DNA of 64,000 nt from Streptomyces sp. NA02950 (GTDB lineage Bacteria; Actinomycetota; Actinomycetes; Streptomycetales; Streptomycetaceae): assembly GCF_013364155.1 (NCBI RefSeq), contig NZ_CP054916.1, forward strand, positions 2,169,001 through 2,233,000, in the 5' to 3' direction. The notes under the pieces are model-generated. The model did not search any database and was not told the DNA's origin. It was given only the letters and a program-made list of their open reading frames with translations. Position numbers and translations under genes: made by a program. This document shows, one piece after another, positions 35,621 through 42,459 of this stretch; within the stretch, counting starts at the first letter, position 1; the number at the start of each line of letters is the position of its first letter.

Positions 35621-37096
35621 TCAGGGCGCGGGCAGCCGGTTGATCGCATGCGTCTCGTCCGTCGCCCACAGGTACTGGACGGCGTACGCCCGCCACGGCC
35701 GCCACCGCGTGGACCAGCGGGTGAGGGCGCCCGGAGTGGCGGGCAGACCCAGCCCCGCGGCCGCCCGCCGCACCCCCAGGTCGGTCGGGACGAACGCGTC
35801 CGGGTCGCCGAGCGCGCGCATCGCGATGACCTCGACGGTCCACGGGCCGAGACCGGGCAGCGCGGCCAGACCGGCGCGGGCCTCGTCCCAGTCGGTGCCG
35901 ACGCCGAGGGCGACCCGGCCCCCGGCGAGGGCGTCGACCAGACCGGTGAGCGTGGCCCGGCGGGTGCGCGGCATGGCCAGCGCCTCCGGGTCGAGACCGG
36001 CGAGGGCCCGGGCGGTCGGGAAGAGGTGGGTCAGCCCGCCCGCCGGGTCCTCCACGGGCTCGCCGTGGGCGGTCACCAGGCGGCCCGCGTGGGTACGGGC
36101 CGCCGCCGTGGACACCTGCTGCCCGAGTACGGCGCGCACCGCGAACTCCTCGGCGTCGACCGTACGCGGCACCCGCCGTCCGGGGGCCTTGTCGACCAGC
36201 GGGGCGAGCTGCTCGTCGGAGCGCAGCAGGTCGTCCACGGCGGCCGGGTCGGCGTCGAGGTCCAGCAGGCGGCGGCAGCGGCTGATCGCACCGGCCAGGT
36301 CCCGCAGGTCGGCGAGCGAGAGCTGACAGGCGATGTGGTCCGGGCGCGGGCTCAGGGCGACGACCCCGGGCCCGTACGGCAGCCGCAGCGTCCGCCGGTA
36401 GGCGCCGTCGCGCCACTCCTCGACGCCGGGAACGGCGGTGGCGGCCAGATGCCCGAAGAGGTTGTCCGGGCACAGCGGCGCCCGGAAGGGCAGCCGCAGG
36501 GTCAGCGCGCCGGGGACGGCGGGCTGCGGACCGCTTCTGGCCCGCTGCCGCAGCTCGCTCGGGGTGAGCGCGAAGACCTCGCGCACGGTCTCGTTGAAGG
36601 AGCGGATGCTGGCGAACCCGGCGGCGAAGGCGATGTCCGCCATCGGCAGCGGGCTGGTCTCGATGAGCAGCCGCGCGGTCTGCGCCCGCTGGGCGCGGGC
36701 CAGCGCGAGGGGCCCCGCGCCCAGCTCGGCGAGAAGCTGCCGCTCGATCTGGCGGGTGCTGTAGCCGAGCCGCGAGGCGAGCCCCGGCACCCCGTCCCGG
36801 TCCACCACGCCGTCCGCGATCAGCCGCATGGCGCGCGCCACCAGGTCCGCGCGCTCGTTCCACTGCGGGGAGCCGGGGCTGGCGTCGGGACGGCACCGTT
36901 TGCAGGCCCGGAAACCGGCCTGCTGGGCGGCCGCGGCGCTGGGGTAGAACCGCATGTTCTCGGGCTTCGGACCGACGACCGGGCAGCTCGGGCGGCAGTA
37001 GATACCGGTGGTGACAACGGCGATGAAGAACCATCCGTCGAAGCGGGCGTCCTTGGCCTGCGCCGCGCGCAGGCACCTGTCGGTGTCGGTGTGCAT
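35621..37096 (-). CDS. Ada N-terminal/AraC regulator fused to AlkA DNA glycosylase
   Basis: A 491-aa fusion protein from the ATG of MHTDTDRCL. Domains: Ada zinc domain with four cysteines (CRPSCP ... CKRC, residues about 1-75) whose first cysteine accepts methyl groups from phosphotriesters; AraC-type helix-turn-helix (about 85-170); AlkA N-terminal and HhH-GPD glycosylase domain (about 195-491) with the LPGLGPWTVEVIAMRALG hairpin and catalytic aspartate in FVPTDLGVR. It senses methylation damage, activates transcription and excises alkylated bases. The O6-methylguanine transferase part of classical Ada is supplied separately by the downstream ogt gene. Confidence 0.95.
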   Translation of the reverse strand: MHTDTDRCLRAAQAKDARFDGWFFIAVVTTGIYCRPSCPVVGPKPENMRFYPSAAAAQQAGFRACKRCRPDASPGSPQWNERADLVARAMRLIADGVVDRDGVPGLASRLGYSTRQIERQLLAELGAGPLALARAQRAQTARLLIETSPLPMADIAFAAGFASIRSFNETVREVFALTPSELRQRARSGPQPAVPGALTLRLPFRAPLCPDNLFGHLAATAVPGVEEWRDGAYRRTLRLPYGPGVVALSPRPDHIACQLSLADLRDLAGAISRCRRLLDLDADPAAVDDLLRSDEQLAPLVDKAPGRRVPRTVDAEEFAVRAVLGQQVSTAAARTHAGRLVTAHGEPVEDPAGGLTHLFPTARALAGLDPEALAMPRTRRATLTGLVDALAGGRVALGVGTDWDEARAGLAALPGLGPWTVEVIAMRALGDPDAFVPTDLGVRRAAAGLGLPATPGALTRWSTRWRPWRAYAVQYLWATDETHAINRLPAP

Positions 37097-37259
37097 GTCT
37101 CCAGCATCCGTCGGCGGATGGGGCGGTGCTCGCGGAAATCCGACATCGACGTCGTGGCGGGGGAAGGGGTGGCGCGGCCGGTCCGGGCCCGCCTTCGTCC
37201 CACGAGGATGTTGTGTCAAACGGGCAGACCAGGACCGTACGGATCGGCATCATGGCCAT

Positions 37260-37664
37260 GTGACGGACTACGCCGAGATCCCGCTTCCCGATGGCACCCC
37301 CGTACGTCTCGAACTGGCCCCCGTGGCCACCGCCGCTCCCCCCAGCGCCAACGGCGGCCCCGAGGGCGGCCCGGCGGAGCGGCTGCCCGGCGGGATCGGT
37401 GGGGTGACACCGGTGTCCCGGCCTCCGCGGGCGGCTACGGTGCTGGCCGCGGAGGGGCTGCGGGCCGTACTGCGGCCGCTGGGGCCGCTGTTGCAGGAGG
37501 TGCATGACGCGGTGTCGGCCGCGGCGAACCCGCCCGATGAGATCCAGGTGCAGTTCGGGGTGCAGGTCGGACAGGACCTCAAGCTGGGCATCGTCGGCGC
37601 CAACGGCCAGGCCAGCCTGACGGTTTCGGCCACCTGGCAGCTCTCGGGTCCCCGTACGGCCTGA
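37260..37664 (+). CDS. Trypco1 (CU044_2847 family) domain protein
   Basis: A 134-aa protein from a GTG. It resembles the trypsin-co-occurring domain 1 family: a starting strand DYAEIPLPDGTPVRLEL, a proline/glycine linker, a helix (LRAVLRPLGPLLQEVHDAV) and ending strands EIQVQFGVQV ... ASLTVSATWQ. In comparative studies such domains accompany trypsin-like proteases and effector-associated proteins in putative biological conflict systems. No protease or NTPase partner is adjacent here. Function unknown. It is convergent with the graspetide methyltransferase gene. Confidence 0.7.
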   Translation: MTDYAEIPLPDGTPVRLELAPVATAAPPSANGGPEGGPAERLPGGIGGVTPVSRPPRAATVLAAEGLRAVLRPLGPLLQEVHDAVSAAANPPDEIQVQFGVQVGQDLKLGIVGANGQASLTVSATWQLSGPRTA

Positions 37665-37743
37665 CCGATGGAGTGATTCCGTCCCGCCAGGGTGGTCTCG
37701 GGGTCCTCTTCGCCGAGGGAACGCGAGTGCGCGTACCGGAGTG

Positions 37744-37772
37744 CCCCGCCCGCCGCGCAACGGCGGGCGGGG
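37744..37772. terminator. Strong hairpin terminator between the Trypco1 gene and the graspetide operon
   Basis: A perfect 12-bp GC stem (CCCCGCCCGCCG / CGGCGGGCGGGG) with a 5-base loop, 17 bp after the methyltransferase stop on the minus strand and 79 bp after the Trypco1 stop on the plus strand. Its position suits both convergent transcripts. Confidence 0.85.
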
Positions 37773-37789
37773 AGGGTGCGGATGGAGGC

Positions 37790-38977
37790 TTACACGCCTG
37801 TGGGGAGGTCCCAACGGGTTCCGTCGGGGATGTGCCGGACATGCGCGCTTCCGTCCGCTTCACGGGCGTACCCGAAACGGTCCTGTGACGGGCGGCCCAT
37901 GTCGTTCCACCAGCGCCATGCGGCCTCGGCTTGCTTCCAGAGTTCGGCGTCGCCACCGTAGGTGACAGTGCCGGTGTTTTCGCCGGCGAGTGGCGTGCGG
38001 GCCCATGAGCCGTCGGCGCGCTGGATCTGGATCGCCATCCCTGCGAAGTCGTCGACGTGGTAGACGAGTTCCGCCCCTGGAAGGTGCAGGGCGAGCAGCA
38101 GGCGGAAGGGGTAGTTGCCGCGGATGTCGTTGGCGGTGACCGTCGTCGGTCGGGTTTCCGCCTCGGGTGCTCGCCCGGGTCGCTGTGGTGCTGTGTAGGT
38201 GCGTGCCTGCGAGCGGGCTGCCATGAAGCGGCCGGCGGTGCTGGTGAAGTGGCCGTGGGCGCGCTGCTGCTCGTCGACGGCGAGGCGGACGAGTCCGCCC
38301 TCGATGCCGAGGGCAACATCGGCGACCAGGATGGTTCCGGGTGTGCTCTGCTCGATCCACGCGCGGGGGATGGCGGGTACGGAGCAGGTGCCGATGATCC
38401 GGTCGAAGGTGTCGCCGGTGGGGTAGCCCTGCGTACCGTCGCCGGAGGCGAGTTGGGGCGTGTATCCGGCGTCGGCGAGGTGATGCTGTGCTTCCTGGAC
38501 GAGCGCGGGGTCGACGTCGACGGAGTGAACGAGGCGTTCGCCGAGGCGGGCACAGAGTAGGGCGGAGTTGTAGCCGGTGCCGGTGCCGATTTCGAGAACC
38601 TTATGTCCGTCCTCGACGCCGAGGTCTTCGAGCATTCCGGCCATGAGGCTTGGCAGCGTGCTGGATGAGGTCGCCACGCCCGTCCAAGCCGTCTCGTCGA
38701 CCCGCTCGGCGGTGGCCGGGTCGAGTGCGATGACGAGGGTCTGGTCACGGTAGACGGCGGCGAGGTCGTCGGCGCTTGCGGTTCCCTGGTGTTCCCGCCA
38801 TACGGCGATGCCTTTGTCGTTGGTCTCCTGCTGGAACCAGCGCGGGACGAACGCATGCCGCGGGGTGTTGGCGAACGCCTCGGCCCACGGGCGGGTGCGG
38901 ATGGCGCCGGCCTTGATGAGTTCGTCGGCGAGGGCGGTCATATAAGGGCGCGCCTGGTCGAGGGCGAGGGCGCTCAT
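37790..38977 (-). CDS. Graspetide-associated protein-L-isoaspartate-type O-methyltransferase
   Basis: A 395-aa enzyme: a PIMT-like methyltransferase core (about 1-230; SAM motif VLEIGTGTGYNSALL near 120) plus a C-terminal extension of about 150 residues (YPFRLLLALHLPGAELVYHV ... RWWNDMGRP) typical of methyltransferases linked to ATP-grasp peptide maturation. In the fuscimiditide and amycolimiditide pathways such enzymes methylate an aspartate of the cross-linked peptide, which then closes to an aspartimide. Its ATG overlaps the ATP-grasp stop by 4 bp, and it ends the operon before a strong terminator. Assignment to this subfamily is by length, extension and neighbours. Confidence 0.88.
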   Translation of the reverse strand: MSALALDQARPYMTALADELIKAGAIRTRPWAEAFANTPRHAFVPRWFQQETNDKGIAVWREHQGTASADDLAAVYRDQTLVIALDPATAERVDETAWTGVATSSSTLPSLMAGMLEDLGVEDGHKVLEIGTGTGYNSALLCARLGERLVHSVDVDPALVQEAQHHLADAGYTPQLASGDGTQGYPTGDTFDRIIGTCSVPAIPRAWIEQSTPGTILVADVALGIEGGLVRLAVDEQQRAHGHFTSTAGRFMAARSQARTYTAPQRPGRAPEAETRPTTVTANDIRGNYPFRLLLALHLPGAELVYHVDDFAGMAIQIQRADGSWARTPLAGENTGTVTYGGDAELWKQAEAAWRWWNDMGRPSQDRFGYAREADGSAHVRHIPDGTRWDLPTGV

Positions 38978-39939
38978 GCGGGGACTCCTTGCAGTTCGTC
39001 GGCGATGGCCTGAGAGATGCGCAGGCCCGTTGCGTGCTCGATCCAGTCCCATTGCCCGCAGGGATTCGCTTCCAAGAACGTCCACTCGCCGGCGGGGCTG
39101 ACGATGAAGTCGAGGGCCGCGAACCGCAGGCCGAGGCGGTCCATATAGCGTCGCACCCCTTCGGCGACGTTGTCCGGGGGCGTGCACGTTCGGTACGTGT
39201 GCGCGGCGTAGTCGCTTCGCCAGTCCTCGTGTGCTGCGTCGCTCTCGGCGTGGATCTCTGCGGCGAACAGCCGGTCGCCTACGACGGTAAGCCGCACCTC
39301 GTACGCCTTGTCGACCCACGCTTGGAACAGGTGCGCGGTGGTCTCGATACCGCGCAGGTCGCCGAGGTCGTCCTCCGTGAGGCGGTGCGTGCAGACGGTC
39401 TTGAGCTGGTCGCCCTCGATGAACACGGGGGTAGCTACCGGCTTACAGACGACTGGGCCTGCGATGTCGCCGACGAACGCGCGGACGGTGTCCGGGGCGT
39501 TGGTGATGAGCGTGGGTGGCACCGTCATGCCGCAGTCCCGCGCGGTGGCGAGTTGGAGCGGCTTGTACTCGGCACGGGACATGGCGGCGGGGTGATTGAC
39601 CCATCGGCAGTTCAGGGCGGTGATGACGCCGCCGAGGCCGGTGCGGGCCTGAGCGGCGGCGAACCTGCGCTCGGGTTCCGACATGGTCGCCGGAAGGCTG
39701 AACGGGTTCGGGGCGCGGTAGTAGACGGCTGATACGTCGGCGACGTCGACGGCGCGGTGAGCGGTGGTGAGCCCGCCGAACCACCCTTGCCGGGCGTCGA
39801 TGCGCCCGGCAAGGGTGAGCTCCTGCGGGAACTCGGCGGTGTCCATGCGGAACACCTCCGCTCCACCGTCCGTGAGGGCCTTCACCACGCGGTCGGTCGG
39901 CCAGTCGTCGCGTGCTGCGATGACAAGAACGGTGGGCAT
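38974..39939 (-). CDS. ATP-grasp ribosomal peptide maturase (graspetide ligase)
   Basis: A 321-aa ATP-grasp enzyme from the ATG of MPTVLVIAARDD. The N-terminal domain carries VYYRAPNPFSLPA and a CRWVNHPAAMSRAEYKPLQL segment typical of MvdD/TgmB-type ligases. The ATP-grasp part shows PVVCKPVAT (ATP lysine), FQAWVDKAYEVRLTVVGD, and the metal-binding FAALDFIV ... WTFLEANPCGQW. It should join side-chain carboxylates of the precursor to Thr/Ser hydroxyls (omega-esters) using ATP. The start lies 7 bp after the precursor stop; a strong Shine-Dalgarno is not obvious, so translational coupling is likely. Confidence 0.9.
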   Translation of the reverse strand: MPTVLVIAARDDWPTDRVVKALTDGGAEVFRMDTAEFPQELTLAGRIDARQGWFGGLTTAHRAVDVADVSAVYYRAPNPFSLPATMSEPERRFAAAQARTGLGGVITALNCRWVNHPAAMSRAEYKPLQLATARDCGMTVPPTLITNAPDTVRAFVGDIAGPVVCKPVATPVFIEGDQLKTVCTHRLTEDDLGDLRGIETTAHLFQAWVDKAYEVRLTVVGDRLFAAEIHAESDAAHEDWRSDYAAHTYRTCTPPDNVAEGVRRYMDRLGLRFAALDFIVSPAGEWTFLEANPCGQWDWIEHATGLRISQAIADELQGVPA

Positions 39940-39946
39940 GAGGGCA

Positions 39947-40243
39947 TCAGTCCTTTGCGCCCTCATCGAGCGGCGGGGGGTTGTTCACATTGCCGTCGGG
40001 GACGGTGGGGTTGTGGGTCTGCATATAGGGGAGCGGGCCGTCGTACAGGCCGCGGGACATCTGTAATTCGTTGTCATAGACGGCGGGCGGCATCACGGTC
40101 GCCTGAGCGGCGTTGGGGATGCGGGCGAACCGGAGAACCCACGGGCGGGTACTCGGTCCGGTGGCGGCCTCGCTGCTGTGCGGAATACGTCCGCCCTCGG
40201 GTGCGAGCGGGAATGCTTCCCGCGGGTGCGCGATGGTGGTCAC
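39947..40243 (-). CDS. Graspetide precursor peptide (TgmA-like, ATP-grasp-modified RiPP)
   Basis: A 98-aa peptide from a GTG with AAGGA seven bases upstream. The leader (about 1-70) holds the conserved RPWVLRFAR block (residues 33-41) and a PP-x2-YDNELQ segment expected of the ATP-grasp-modified precursor family. The C-terminal core after Y73 has two threonines (T76, T80), an Asp-Gly (D83-G84) and adjacent acids D93-E94, with a final D98. This fits two nested ester links and an aspartimide-prone D-G in the loop, by analogy with fuscimiditide. L60 is encoded by TTA. Core chemistry is inferred; precursor status is well supported by the two maturase genes downstream. Confidence 0.85.
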   Translation of the reverse strand: MTTIAHPREAFPLAPEGGRIPHSSEAATGPSTRPWVLRFARIPNAAQATVMPPAVYDNELQMSRGLYDGPLPYMQTHNPTVPDGNVNNPPPLDEGAKD

Positions 40244-40527
40244 AGCTGATTCCTTCCCTGCCGTGGAATGAGGTTGGGTGGTGCTGTGGTGCACCGCCCC
40301 GCCTTGACCAGTTGGCTGGGTGCGCGGCCGACGGTGTCGGCCGCGGCTTGTTCATTCGGTGCGTCGGGCTGCTCGATCCCGGGCGGTGCGGGCGCGCGGT
40401 GGGCGTCTGCGCGGCCCGCGAGGATCACGGCGGGCGGGGTGAGGCCAACGAGGGCGAGGACCGATAAGGGGCACCATAAGGAGTCGCGGATGACTTCCGG
40501 TCCCGGTCGGGCGTGAGCGCCGCTCAT
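40240..40527 (-). CDS. Small hypothetical protein of the graspetide locus, one hydrophobic segment
   Basis: A 95-aa protein from the ATG of MSGAHARPGP. Its residues about 18-36 (LSVLALVGLTPPAVILAG in part) are hydrophobic enough for a membrane segment; the rest is polar and alanine/proline-rich. It overlaps the preceding 78-aa gene by 4 bp and runs 4 bp into the precursor gene, so it is in the same transcript. Two leucines are TTA codons. I do not recognise the family. Possible roles are leader processing, export or immunity, but nothing in the sequence decides. Confidence 0.6.
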   Translation of the reverse strand: MSGAHARPGPEVIRDSLWCPLSVLALVGLTPPAVILAGRADAHRAPAPPGIEQPDAPNEQAAADTVGRAPSQLVKAGRCTTAPPNLIPRQGRNQL

Positions 40528-40760
40528 CGCGCCGCCTCGATCGCATCCGGCGAAGTCGTCCATTCAAGGCCGCCGCCCTCGGGTGCCAGCCACGCCACCG
40601 GCGGCGCGTCCGGGTTCATGACCACGAGGCGGTAGCGGTTGTCTGTCAAGTCCGGTGCGATGGCGCGCAGGACGCCCACACGGCCATCGTGCGCGTGGTC
40701 GACGACCAGGTGACCGAGCAACGGATGGGATTGGTGACAGAGCCCCAGCGAGGTGGTCAT
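40524..40760 (-). CDS. Small hypothetical protein of the graspetide locus
   Basis: A 78-aa protein from the ATG of MTTSLGLCHQSHP. It has an N-terminal C/H-containing stretch (LCHQSHPLLGH) and predicted strands (GRVGVLRAIAPD, RYRLVVMNPD, VAWLAPEGGG), suggesting a small beta-rich fold. It overlaps genes on both sides by 4 bp, a sign of a real translated operon member. No family is recognised. Similar short proteins occur near XRE/DUF397 pairs in streptomycetes, from memory. Confidence 0.6.
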   Translation of the reverse strand: MTTSLGLCHQSHPLLGHLVVDHAHDGRVGVLRAIAPDLTDNRYRLVVMNPDAPPVAWLAPEGGGLEWTTSPDAIEAAR

Positions 40761-41011
40761 CGCGTGCCCTCCGAGGTCGGTGGGTGGTCGGCACTGAGGG
40801 CGCACACGGAACAGACGGTGATGTCGGCGAGGCCGGGTACCGGGATCGCGGGACGGGCCAGGGTGTAACCGTGGTGGCAGACGGGGCAGGCATGCCCGGT
40901 GATCACGGGGACGGGCCACGTCTCCCGCGGCGGGATCACGATCTCCGGGGTGCTCACGTCGCTACGGGATGGGGGGTTGGGGGTCTTGGGGGGAGTGCGC
41001 TTACGGCGCAA
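40757..41011 (-). CDS. Small putative zinc-ribbon protein, first gene of the graspetide operon
   Basis: An 84-aa protein from a TTG start with AGGAG six bases upstream. Two CxxC pairs, CPVC and CSVC, about 26 residues apart could bind a zinc ion (GHACPVCHHGYTLARP ... DITVCSVCALS). The first 35 residues are basic and proline-rich. It is divergent from the XRE regulator gene with 106 bp between them, a probable shared promoter region. Function unknown; a nucleic-acid-binding or assembly role would suit a zinc ribbon. Confidence 0.6.
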   Translation of the reverse strand: MRRKRTPPKTPNPPSRSDVSTPEIVIPPRETWPVPVITGHACPVCHHGYTLARPAIPVPGLADITVCSVCALSADHPPTSEGTR

Positions 41012-41117
41012 GGTCTGCTCCTCTCCGTAGCGCTTCCACTACCGGGGGCGACTCAGCGTGGCCTAGAGTCGGGCTGTCTTCAACGTTTCAGGAGGGGACG
41101 AAAGGTTGTGAAGCCCT

Positions 41118-41954
41118 TTGAATCGCAAGGAGTTGAACCCGGATAGCTCACCGCAGGCGGCCTACGGGGCGCGTCTGCGCAGCCTGCGGGAAGCGCGCGG
41201 CTGGACTCAAGATGATCTCGCCGAGCGCATGGAATATTCCAGTGTGCATATTTCGGCGGTTGAAACTGGTCGGAAATCTCCAACTCTCCGCTTCTCGCGT
41301 AGTGCAGACAGGGCACTCGGTATCGAGGGCACAGCAGACGCGTTCGAGCGTGAGTACCGCGAGATCAAACACGGCAGCCTGTTGGAAGGCTTCCCGGAGT
41401 ACGTCGGGTACGAGGGCCGGGCGGTAGAGATCCGGCTGTTCCAGATCGGGCTGATCCCCGGCTTATTACAGACACCGGAGTACGCGAGGACGGTGGCGGA
41501 TGGTGACGTGCAGCGCGGGGCCATCACGCCCGAACAAGCTGAGGAACGCGTCTCCTTCCTCGCGGAGAGGCAAGCCGCGCTGGTGCGTCACCGGCCTCCT
41601 ATGGTGCTTGTGGTGATGGATGAGAGCTGTCTTCGTCATGAGATCGGCGGTGACGAGGTCATGGCAGGGCAGCTCCGGCGACTGGTCGAAGTCGCTTCCC
41701 TCCCCAACTGGGTACTGCAAGTGGCACCCTTCGACATAGGAGCAAGAAGGCCGTTCAACCTGCCGGTCAACCTCCTCACTCTGGCTGACCGATCCGTCGT
41801 CGCGTATACCGAGTCACAGGCACGCGGGCATTTGGAGCGTGAAGGCAGCGCCGTGCTGCCCATGCTGACGTCATACCATCAGTGGCAGGCCGAAGCGTTG
41901 TCGCAGGCGACGTCGGTGGCCATGATCGAGCAGTTGCGAAAGGGCATCCCGTGA
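41118..41954 (+). CDS. XRE family regulator with DUF5753 (Scr1-like)
   Basis: A 278-aa regulator from a TTG start; no better ATG or GTG exists in frame before the helix-turn-helix. The XRE domain is at about 14-70 (LRSLREARGWTQDDLAERMEYS in part), followed by the DUF5753 domain with LIPGLLQTPEYAR near 112-124 and the VLPM..SYHQWQAEAL end. In Streptomyces such genes pair with DUF397 genes in signal or developmental control. Leu116 and Leu117 are two consecutive TTA codons. It is divergent from the graspetide operon, so it may control it. Confidence 0.88.
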   Translation: MNRKELNPDSSPQAAYGARLRSLREARGWTQDDLAERMEYSSVHISAVETGRKSPTLRFSRSADRALGIEGTADAFEREYREIKHGSLLEGFPEYVGYEGRAVEIRLFQIGLIPGLLQTPEYARTVADGDVQRGAITPEQAEERVSFLAERQAALVRHRPPMVLVVMDESCLRHEIGGDEVMAGQLRRLVEVASLPNWVLQVAPFDIGARRPFNLPVNLLTLADRSVVAYTESQARGHLEREGSAVLPMLTSYHQWQAEALSQATSVAMIEQLRKGIP

Positions 41955-42160
41955 CGACCGAATCCCCCCGCTGGTTTAAGTCCTCCTACAGCAGCAACGG
42001 CGGCGATTGCGTCGAGGTCGCCGTAAACCTCGTCGCCTCGCGCGGCATGATCCCCGTCCGTGACTCCAAGAACCCGAGCGGTCCGATACTGGACTTCACC
42101 GCCGATGCGTTCGCGTCCTTCGTGGCGGGCGTCAAGGTCGGAGAGTTCGGCGCTGTCTGA
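41951..42160 (+). CDS. DUF397 domain protein
   Basis: A 69-aa protein from a GTG whose GTGA overlaps the stop of the XRE gene. It shows the DUF397 pattern: WFKSSYSSNGGDCVEVA at the start, VRDSKNPSGPIL in the middle and an ending AFASFVAGVKVGEF. DUF397 proteins are nearly always partners of Scr1-type XRE regulators and act as antagonists or cofactors (BldB-like). The 299 bp that follow hold no certain gene but contain a 30-bp perfect palindrome. Confidence 0.9.
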   Translation: MTTESPRWFKSSYSSNGGDCVEVAVNLVASRGMIPVRDSKNPSGPILDFTADAFASFVAGVKVGEFGAV

Positions 42161-42186
42161 CTCATCGGAGTACGCAGAATGCGCCC

Positions 42187-42216
42187 CCTGTACGGCCCGT
42201 GCACGGGCCGTACAGG
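42187..42216. promoter_or_regulatory. 30-bp perfect palindrome between DUF397 and hemC
   Basis: A perfect palindrome with no spacer, centred on TGCA, arms CCTGTACGGCCCGTG and its complement. It begins 26 bp after the DUF397 stop and ends 244 bp before hemC. As RNA it would be a strong hairpin, so a terminator is possible; the absence of a loop and the symmetry also suit a protein-binding site. Confidence 0.7.
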
Positions 42217-42459
42217 CGGCATTGTGGAGCGGATGAGTTGCCAGGCGGATAGGGCGCAGCCGACGCCGCCGATGATGACGGCGAGGCTGGGCAGGGGGCC
42301 ACCGTGCCCGCGTTCGAGGGCGGCGAGGCCCAGCACGGTCTGCACGAGGGTGCGGCAGACGGCGTCCGGCATAGGGCTCTCCGTTCAACGGACGTGCGGC
42401 TCGTCACCCCGTCCGCATCATGGTCGGGTACCCGTCCCGGACGCCCTATCGTGTACGCC

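Noticed and set aside
35028..37814. Giant fused frame joining ogt to the region antisense to or out of frame with ada-alkA
   Set aside because: The AlkA fusion protein is in another frame on the same strand, and ogt has its own ATG; the fusion is a GC-rich artefact.
40757..42160. The graspetide/XRE region as an integrative element
   Set aside because: No integrase, relaxase or tRNA attachment site was seen in the window; the two tnpB elements are not adjacent to it in a way that would mobilise it.
41986..42372. Minus-strand frame with a possible transmembrane segment ([15 protein letters not shown])
   Set aside because: It would overlap the whole DUF397 gene antisense and runs through the 30-bp palindrome; no family recognised. 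A very short membrane protein cannot be excluded.
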